Origin: an archaeon
GTDB lineage: Archaea; Nanobdellota; Nanobdellia; Woesearchaeales; GW2011-AR9
Direction: 5' to 3'
Assembly (NCBI GenBank): GCA_020053615.1
Contig: JAGVMW010000177.1
Span: 1 to 11,112 of the forward strand
Length of the DNA: 11,112 nt
Shown: positions 6,904 to 11,112 of the stretch, piece after piece
How the letters are laid out: the number at the start of each line of letters is the position of its first letter
Numbering within the stretch: the stretch's first letter is position 1
Notes under the pieces: generated by a model
The model's input: the letters and a program-made list of their open reading frames with translations, nothing else
Told to the model about the DNA's origin: nothing
Databases searched by the model: none
Position numbers and translations under genes: made by a program

Positions 6904-7050
6904 TCCCAACTTTCGCAGTGCACCGCGGCTTCAACTGCCGAAGCAGGATGTCGCCGTTGAATTTTATGACTTTCCCAAAAGAGAAAATCGTGGCCAGGAA
7001 GCATGTAGCCCGAGCTTGTTTCTTACCCCATCAGGGCAAGGGCAAGCTTA
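6904..7050 (-). ncRNA. Leader of the TR transcript (structured, putative)
   Basis: This stretch between VR and TR holds no convincing gene. On the minus strand an imperfect hairpin spans 7013-7048: AGCTTG pairs with CAAGCT, with an inner stem of CTT/AAG and CCC/GGG around loop CATCA. A second 5-bp stem (GCTTC/GAAGC) lies at 6928-6944. The expected transcription start from the TATA box at 7073-7079 falls near 7050, at the edge of the first hairpin, so the TR RNA could begin with it. Structured TR-flanking RNA is needed for cDNA priming in the Bordetella phage DGR; here that role is inferred. Its exact ends are unknown. Confidence 0.4.
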
Positions 7051-7055
7051 GATGC

Positions 7056-7062
7056 AAAAAAA
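7056..7062 (-). terminator. Oligo-T tract after the DGR target gene
   Basis: Seven consecutive T on the minus strand lie about 47 bases after the target stop codon. Archaeal RNA polymerase terminates on such tracts without needing a hairpin. It would separate the target mRNA from the TR/RT unit, although it also lies just before the predicted TR transcript start. Confidence 0.45.
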
Positions 7063-7072
7063 TCTCGCTAAG

Positions 7073-7079
7073 ATATAAA
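7073..7079 (-). promoter_or_regulatory. Probable TATA box of the TR/RT transcript
   Basis: TTTATAT on the minus strand lies between the target gene and TR. Initiation about 25 bases downstream would be near 7050, so the RNA would carry the leader hairpin, TR and the reverse transcriptase message. No other TATA-like site of this quality lies between VR and TR. Confidence 0.5.
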
Positions 7080-7084
7080 CTTTT

Positions 7085-7104
7085 CGCGCGCCGGCGCTTC
7101 GCGC
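7085..7104. repeat. GC-rich inverted repeats just downstream of VR
   Basis: A GC-only palindrome, GCGCCGGCGC (7088-7097), overlaps a small hairpin, GCGC-TTC-GCGC (7094-7104). It begins 17 bp beyond the RT-proximal end of VR and 4 bp after the target stop codon, in otherwise AT-rich surroundings. In the Bordetella phage DGR a GC-rich hairpin or cruciform just downstream of VR raises retrohoming efficiency; position and composition here are similar, but the stem and loop are not the classic long stem with a tetraloop. Confidence 0.5.
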
Positions 7105-7108
7105 TTAA

Positions 7109-8626
7109 CTACGACGAACGACGGGCTACCCGAAGGAAGGACGAGCTGCCGTCGAGGTCGTAGTTGCCGTCGAGGTAAGAGTTGTTGTTGAAGCTGCTGA
7201 GAGCCAAGGCCCGCAATTGATCTTGCTTTGGAGTGTTTAACAACCAAAAGCTCATTACAGTAGAACAATTATACAATGAACAATTAAGTTGATGAGTTTC
7301 CCGTAAAAGTGTGGAATCGTCCTCTGCTAGATAACGCCAGACTGGATGAGCAACTACTTCATCTTCGGTTAGGGGGATACTATACTTTACGCCAACTTGG
7401 TTGCGGTCAAATTCCTGCCAGTTATTATTCTGATTCAGAACAAGATAATCTACTGGGAGATAAGCTTGAGTTGGAACAGAGTTCATAGTTATCAATTGCG
7501 GAGTTTCTTTGGAAAGTTTAAATCTTCCATCAGTAGAATAAGCAATTCCACCGCAGGTGAAGAACCATTGGTTTAATAGCTGCTTCCGTTCTTCCGTTCT
7601 GGGACTGCCAGCTAGATTAGTTAAAGTATTATAATCTTCCAATCTCCACTGCATTATTTCTTTGACGGTTGGCGGACGGACATAATTCTGTCCTGCAATA
7701 ACTGTGATTGGCTGTAAAGAGTTGGAATCAGTAGCACAATCTCTGCGAAGCTGTTCTAAAGCAGCAAAGTAATTGCCAGCAGAGATAAAATGGTATTGTT
7801 TAGGCACATCAGAAATTACCGCTCCTCCTACCGCTGGATTTCTATTCGACATTACATTGACATTATCAACCGCATAAATTCCAGTCTTACTCTCATCTCT
7901 CTCCGGCAGTTTTACTTCCCGTTCAGTCAAACTGGTAAATTCTTTTACAGGGATACCTTCGATATTTAGAACTTTAATCAATTCTTGGTCTTCCAACTGG
8001 TCCCAGCCTTTGGCTTTGGCTAATGTTTGGAAGCAGAGCTGATAAAGAAGCACTGGCTCTTCACCCTGCACTCCAGTTCTTTGATACAAGCTTTGGCGGT
8101 ATTCGGCTAAAGAATGTGCTAAAGTGCCATTCAAAGAAAGTTTAGGAAATCCGTTTAAGCCGAAGTGCGCATTAAGAGAAGCTGCTTCCTGCTCTGCAAT
8201 ATCTTCCAGCTTTCTGTGTATCCGCTCTACCCGACGGTCAACGTCGGACTTTTTCGAATAATGGCGTTCTCGCCAGCAATCGGCAGTATGAGGGAAGACA
8301 GATACATTTTTTTCCACAGGATTTAGGATATAATCAAAACGGTCACTTTTCACGTTGGTCATTGATTCTACTACTGAGACCGTTTCGCTTAGATAACGGG
8401 AAACTACTTCAGCTACGATTTCTTTTGAAATATTTCCTTGAACGGCAAAATCGGGGATTTCATCTCGAAGATTAGCCGGTAACCAGCTTTCGGTATGGAT
8501 TTCCATTCGCAAGGAAGGGATGATATAATCGTCAATTGCCGTAGCTAAGCGTTCCACCTCTGCAAGAAAAGTCGGAGTTCTGACTTCAGTTCCGATTTCC
8601 TCTAAAGTAGCTTGTGAGTGGGTCAT
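7109..8626 (-). CDS. DGR target (variable) protein
   Basis: The product is 505 residues, and its last 34 contain the variable repeat (residues 472-502: RALALSSFNNNSYLDG, then NYDLDGSSSFLRVAR). This RALAL...FLRVAR ending resembles the C-type-lectin-fold end of other DGR targets, in which variable residues line a ligand-binding surface. The codons exposed to mutation are residues 477, 478, 480-482, 484, 486, 488-490 and 492-494. The preceding 470 residues are not recognised. They include a helical, charged stretch near 115-165 and a segment 330-440 (QWRLEDYNTLTNLAG, QWFFTCGGIAYSTDGRF) that probably belongs to the lectin-like fold. There is no signal peptide or membrane segment, so the protein appears cytoplasmic unless exported by another route. 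The start is ATG 8626, with a TATA box 27 bases upstream (leaderless). The ligand is unknown. Confidence 0.88.
   Translation of the reverse strand: MTHSQATLEEIGTEVRTPTFLAEVERLATAIDDYIIPSLRMEIHTESWLPANLRDEIPDFAVQGNISKEIVAEVVSRYLSETVSVVESMTNVKSDRFDYILNPVEKNVSVFPHTADCWRERHYSKKSDVDRRVERIHRKLEDIAEQEAASLNAHFGLNGFPKLSLNGTLAHSLAEYRQSLYQRTGVQGEEPVLLYQLCFQTLAKAKGWDQLEDQELIKVLNIEGIPVKEFTSLTEREVKLPERDESKTGIYAVDNVNVMSNRNPAVGGAVISDVPKQYHFISAGNYFAALEQLRRDCATDSNSLQPITVIAGQNYVRPPTVKEIMQWRLEDYNTLTNLAGSPRTEERKQLLNQWFFTCGGIAYSTDGRFKLSKETPQLITMNSVPTQAYLPVDYLVLNQNNNWQEFDRNQVGVKYSIPLTEDEVVAHPVWRYLAEDDSTLLRETHQLNCSLYNCSTVMSFWLLNTPKQDQLRALALSSFNNNSYLDGNYDLDGSSSFLRVARRSS
7122..7214 (-). repeat. DGR variable repeat (VR)
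   Basis: This 93-bp copy of TR at the 3' end of the target gene stops 11 bp before the last base of the stop codon. Compared with TR it has 13 substitutions, 11 A to G and 2 A to T on the coding strand. They change Asn codons to Ser, Asp, Tyr and Gly, and near the end Ile to Val and Thr to Ala. The RT-proximal end reads CGGGTAGCCCG where TR has CGAATAACCCG, consistent with an IMH/IMH* pair. The Asn triplet at residues 480-482 is unchanged from TR. Confidence 0.95.
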
Positions 8627-8648
8627 ATTTAGGCTAGAAAGAGAGCTT

Positions 8649-8658
8649 ATTTATAAAG
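8649..8658 (-). promoter_or_regulatory. TATA box of the DGR target gene
   Basis: TTTATAAATA on the minus strand is centred about 27 bases before ATG 8626 and overlaps the stop codon of the uridylyltransferase gene. A leaderless transcript is expected, and no Shine-Dalgarno site precedes the ATG. Confidence 0.7.
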
Positions 8659-9409
8659 TTTTCGGTTGATTTGTCACTTTGGAGTGGATAACCATCCTCT
8701 CCGCCATTCTTAACTGCTCCGGCGTATTGATACCTAAAGCTTCGCTTTCATCAGCTACGGGAACTGCAGCAACTTTCTGCCCCTGACTTACAGCTAATCC
8801 CACTAAATCCGTCAAATAATATTCTTTCTGCGAATTATTAGTATGCAGCCTGGACAAATTACGTCTCAGCCATTCCCCATTGAAAATATAAAAACCGGTA
8901 TTGCATTCTTTAATCCCCTGCTGTTTAGGAGAACAATCCTTCTGCTCCACAATAGAACTCACTTCGTTTGTAGAAGAACGCACAATCCTGCCGTAGCCAA
9001 AAGGCTCCACAAAAATAGCAGAAAGAAGCGCAATCATCGGCTTCTGGGAATGATAAACCTCAATCAAATGCTTAATCGTCTCCAGCTTAAATAAAGGCAT
9101 ATCCCCGCAGCACACTAAAATTCCGTCGCTGACATCGAGAAGCTGCTTAGCCATCATTACCGCATGTCCCGTACCGAGCTGCTCTTCCTGAAATGCATAC
9201 TTTACTGTATCTTTGAAAAAATCCTGCACTTGCTCTTTCTTGTAACCAACCACTAAAATAATATCATTAATATCTACTTTTCTAAGAGCATCAACGCCAT
9301 ACTTAATCATAGGAACGCCGTTTAAAGGATACATCACTTTAGGTTTGCTATTATTCTCTTCACAGTTCATCCGCGTTCCTTTTCCAGCGGCTAAAACAAT
9401 AGCTTGCAT
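8651..9409 (-). CDS. GlmU-like UTP:GlcNAc-1-P uridylyltransferase domain protein
   Basis: The 252 residues correspond to the pyrophosphorylase half of GlmU, which makes UDP-GlcNAc from UTP and GlcNAc-1-phosphate. Motifs in order are LAAGKGTRM (6-14), KPKVMYPL (22-29), QLGTGHA (77-83), GDMPL (102-106, metal-binding Asp103), FGYGRIVR (137-144), VEQKD (154-158, sugar-binding Glu155), NTGFY (170-174), KEYYLTD (195-201) and GINTPEQL (226-233, second metal-binding Asn228). These follow the bacterial GlmU pattern closely. The left-handed beta-helix acetyltransferase half is absent; archaeal relatives often keep it, so acetylation must occur elsewhere or the sugar differs. The gene follows the HAD gene after 3 bp, and GAGGTG (9421-9426) lies 11 bases before the ATG. 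Another nucleotide-sugar specificity is possible. Confidence 0.85.
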   Translation of the reverse strand: MQAIVLAAGKGTRMNCEENNSKPKVMYPLNGVPMIKYGVDALRKVDINDIILVVGYKKEQVQDFFKDTVKYAFQEEQLGTGHAVMMAKQLLDVSDGILVCCGDMPLFKLETIKHLIEVYHSQKPMIALLSAIFVEPFGYGRIVRSSTNEVSSIVEQKDCSPKQQGIKECNTGFYIFNGEWLRRNLSRLHTNNSQKEYYLTDLVGLAVSQGQKVAAVPVADESEALGINTPEQLRMAERMVIHSKVTNQPKTL

Positions 9410-9412
9410 TCT

Positions 9413-9958
9413 TTACACAACACCTCGTTTATAGTCAACCAAGAAAGTTTTCCCGCAGGAAACGCCACTTGGTTTACTATTAGGAGATCCGCATATCGAG
9501 TTTAATTCAGAAAACTCTTTGAGCTCATACGTTGGAGCTTCAATCGGCTCTTTAGGCACCAGCTCAGCATACTTCCCTTTCCGCAGCAATACTGTTTTCA
9601 TTCCCAATTCATTCCCAAAGCGAATCTCCGAATCAATCCTATCTCCAATAACCCAGAACTCACATTCAGGATGTTTCTCTTTCAACTGCTGAAACAAGCC
9701 TTTCTTTTCCTCGCTGGTGGAACAGATAAGTATCTCCTCAAAAAAATCTTTAATGCCTAGAATCTCCAGCTTCTTTATCTGCATGGAGGGATTGCCTTTG
9801 GTAACTAACACTTTCTTACAGGTAGTCTTGCGCAAAAAATCATATGCACCCATATAAAGTTGAATATTCTCCATTCCTGAAAAGTCATCATTAACCACTC
9901 CATGCTTCTGGTATAATGTATCGTCCAAATCAAAGATTAATACTGAATTAGAGCTCAT
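9413..9958 (-). CDS. HAD-superfamily phosphatase
   Basis: The 181-residue protein has all four HAD motifs: I DLDDT (10-14, nucleophile Asp10 and acid Asp12), II LVTKGN (51-56, Thr53), III Lys85/86 in SEEKKG, and IV GDRIDSE (105-111, Asp106 and Asp109). The region between motif I and II (15-50) forms a small cap, as in phosphoglycolate-phosphatase-like or sugar-phosphatase-like members. The substrate cannot be read; in this operon a sugar phosphate of the amino-sugar route is a reasonable guess. The last 30 residues, with ICGSPNSKPSGVSCGK, look unstructured and outside the fold. It overlaps the yvcK-like gene by 11 bp, and GGAG inside that gene (9966-9969) lies seven bases before ATG 9958, supporting this start. 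Confidence 0.8.
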   Translation of the reverse strand: MSSNSVLIFDLDDTLYQKHGVVNDDFSGMENIQLYMGAYDFLRKTTCKKVLVTKGNPSMQIKKLEILGIKDFFEEILICSTSEEKKGLFQQLKEKHPECEFWVIGDRIDSEIRFGNELGMKTVLLRKGKYAELVPKEPIEAPTYELKEFSELNSICGSPNSKPSGVSCGKTFLVDYKRGVV

Positions 9959-10916
9959 TTACTTTCTCCATTATTACTTTAGCTAACTTCTTAGGATCAT
10001 GACGGATTAAATTGCGCACAAGTGAGTCCCCTTTCTGTACCTCTTTCAATTCATTGCTTAACACATCTGTAAATATTACTCTGGAATCTTTAACTAAATC
10101 ATTTTCTACTACGCTTCCTTCTGCTGCGTATCGAGCAACTAACTCTTTAGGAGCTTTACCGGAGTTTACAATAACGAAATCAAATATATCCTTACCTATA
10201 AACTTTTGGACTTCACGAAGATAATCCCCTGCTTTAAAGTTAGGAGTTTGACCATGTTTATTAACTAAATTAACCACAAACAGCTTCTTAGCTTTAGTTT
10301 CACGTAACGCTTTAGGAATCCCTTCTACCAATAAATTAGGGATTATACTGGTGTATATTCCTCCCGGACTAAACACAATTAAATCAGCATTCATGAGCTC
10401 GTCGATTGCCCGAGGATTTGCTTTAGGAAACGGCTCTAAATAGATACTATCAAACCCTTTACATATATCAGTAGAAGAATGGATATCTTTTTCCCCCTCC
10501 AACAATTTTCCATTGCGAAGCAGCATCTTCAATTTTACTAGGTGGGTCGTTACTGGAATAACTTTTCCTTTAATAGAAAGAACTTTGCCCACTTCCTCTA
10601 CTGCTTTTTCAAAACTGCCGGTGGTTTTTTCCAATGCAGACAGGAAAATATTACCAAAACTATGCCCGCATAAACTGCCGGTATCAAAGCGATAATTCAT
10701 CAAGCTTCTCATTAAACGACTAGAATCGGAAAGAGCAACTAGACATTGCCGCACATCTCCCGGAGGAAGCACTCCTAATTCATCCCTAAGAATTCCGGTT
10801 GAGCCGCCATCATCAGCCATGGATACGATAACACTTAGCTCGACGTCGTAGCTCTTCAATCCGCTTAAAACAACGAAGTTGCCGGTACCTCCGCCAATGG
10901 TTACGACTTTTTTCAT
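9948..10916 (-). CDS. YvcK/CofD-family protein (gluconeogenesis-factor type)
   Basis: The 322 residues match the YvcK branch of the CofD superfamily: GGGTGN (8-13), the strongly conserved ADDGGSTG (34-41), LPPGDVRQCLVALSD (50-64), GHSFGN (84-89), and FSPGGIYTSIIPNLLV in the second half, which corresponds to the GPGSLYTSILPNLLV element of bacterial members. CofD proper makes coenzyme F420 precursors, but its LPPG-transfer features are less like this sequence. Bacterial YvcK is needed for growth on gluconeogenic carbon and for envelope homeostasis, and binds UDP-GlcNAc and related sugars. Here it heads an operon ending in a UDP-GlcNAc-forming enzyme domain, which fits a sensor of that metabolite. 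The start is ATG 10916, with a TATA box about 29 bases upstream and no ribosome site. Confidence 0.85.
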   Translation of the reverse strand: MKKVVTIGGGTGNFVVLSGLKSYDVELSVIVSMADDGGSTGILRDELGVLPPGDVRQCLVALSDSSRLMRSLMNYRFDTGSLCGHSFGNIFLSALEKTTGSFEKAVEEVGKVLSIKGKVIPVTTHLVKLKMLLRNGKLLEGEKDIHSSTDICKGFDSIYLEPFPKANPRAIDELMNADLIVFSPGGIYTSIIPNLLVEGIPKALRETKAKKLFVVNLVNKHGQTPNFKAGDYLREVQKFIGKDIFDFVIVNSGKAPKELVARYAAEGSVVENDLVKDSRVIFTDVLSNELKEVQKGDSLVRNLIRHDPKKLAKVIMEKVNEL

Positions 10917-10940
10917 TAAAGTGAGAATAGGACGATTTTG

Positions 10941-10950
10941 GTTTTTAAAA
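10941..10950 (-). promoter_or_regulatory. Probable TATA box of the yvcK-HAD-glmU operon
   Basis: The minus strand reads TTTTAAAAAC, centred about 29 bases before ATG 10916. With no Shine-Dalgarno site between it and the ATG, a leaderless message is the simplest reading. The box is weaker than those before the DGR target and the MNT gene. Confidence 0.5.
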
Positions 10951-11112
10951 GTTGTGAATTAAGAAGAGAGAATGGAAGTAAAATTATTTCACAAATTCCA
11001 CATTTTCTATCTTTTCGTATTTGTTTAGCTTTCGGCGGTCGCCATGTTCGCCTCTTTCTCGCTTATGTTCTCATAGAATTATTGTTGTAAATATCTAAGA
11101 AAGAGTAACTTA
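10951..11112. other. No gene supported at the right edge
   Basis: All frames on both strands are broken by stops within short distances. The longest minus-strand stretch, ending in NKYEKIENVEFVK, follows an in-frame TGA and lacks a start codon. The plus strand offers only an 18-codon frame from 10972. A gene further right could begin or end just outside the window. Confidence 0.5.

Larger units (their letters stand above)
5710..8626 (-). mobile_element. Diversity-generating retroelement (complete cassette)
   Basis: On the minus strand the order is target gene with VR at its 3' end (8626-7109), spacer with terminator, promoter and structured leader, TR (6889-6797), then reverse transcriptase (6777-5710). 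All essential DGR parts are present, and TR/VR mismatches are confined to TR adenines, which is the defining mark of mutagenic retrohoming. The target and TR/RT units appear to have separate promoters. No avd or HRDC accessory gene is seen. The cassette sits between two unrelated operons on the same strand. DGRs are known from DPANN archaea, so the class is established; this target protein is not one I recognise. Confidence 0.93.

Noticed and set aside
6778..6909. N-terminal extension of the reverse transcriptase through the Asn-rich stretch
   Set aside because: The extension would start at TTG 6909 and consists of the template repeat itself; the frame is open only because AAC-rich DNA has no stops. 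ATG 6777 begins the conserved RT sequence.
6801..7268. Small frames on both strands between VR and RT (6801-7004 minus, 6918-7163 plus, 7068-7268 minus)
   Set aside because: They run across TR or VR in other frames, have low-complexity Ser/Thr/Gln or Arg-rich translations and lack ribosome sites. The region is better explained as template RNA and flanks.
8651..9409. GlmU truncated by DGR insertion
   Set aside because: The frame ends cleanly after the complete pyrophosphorylase domain, and no remains of the beta-helix domain are seen in any frame downstream, so it looks like a natural single-domain form.
10972..11028. 18-codon plus-strand frame at the right edge
   Set aside because: It is very short and hydrophobic with no promoter or ribosome site; chance explains it.
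1..11112. CRISPR array, tRNA or rRNA
   Set aside because: No regularly spaced direct repeats and no cloverleaf or rRNA-like conserved segments were seen on either strand.

Overview
The window is most likely from a small-genome archaeon of the DPANN type (Pacearchaeota/Woesearchaeota-like). It carries an archaeal AMP phosphorylase, and several genes have TTTAWAT-type TATA boxes about 25-30 bases before an ATG, as expected for leaderless archaeal transcripts. Internal genes instead use strong GAGGTG or GGAG Shine-Dalgarno sites. Assignment to a lineage is inference, since no rRNA is present.

Layout. Positions 1-145 hold small hairpins, then a promoter with an inverted repeat between its TATA box and the start codon. 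A plus-strand cluster follows (146-1773): a nucleotidyltransferase-fold protein, a small unrecognised basic protein started at TTG, and dUTPase. Everything else is on the minus strand. In transcription order from the right these are: a YvcK/CofD-family protein, a HAD phosphatase and a GlmU-like uridylyltransferase domain (10916 to 8651); a diversity-generating retroelement (8626 to 5710); an HTH-nucleotidyltransferase plus HEPN pair (5640 to 4647); and AMP phosphorylase split by a LAGLIDADG intein (4581 to 1783).

The central find is the diversity-generating retroelement (DGR). A 505-aa target protein ends in a 93-bp variable repeat (VR, 7122-7214). A matching template repeat (TR, 6797-6889) lies about 230 bp downstream, directly before a 355-aa reverse transcriptase. 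TR and VR differ at 13 positions, and all 13 are adenines in the TR coding strand (11 A to G, 2 A to T). Of the 30 TR adenines, 26 sit in 13 AAC codons, so the reverse transcriptase can diversify 13 residues without creating stop codons. The target gene has its own leaderless promoter. A TATA box, an oligo-T tract and a structured leader lie between VR and TR, which suggests a separate TR/RT transcript. No accessory avd gene is visible.

Other themes. The AMP phosphorylase intein interrupts the conserved substrate/phosphate-binding DKH-CIGG motif, so the enzyme should be inactive until it is spliced. The yvcK-HAD-glmU operon puts an enzyme domain that makes UDP-GlcNAc beside a member of a family known in bacteria to bind UDP-GlcNAc. 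Two nucleotidyltransferase-based gene pairs, one with HEPN, look like toxin-antitoxin or regulatory modules.
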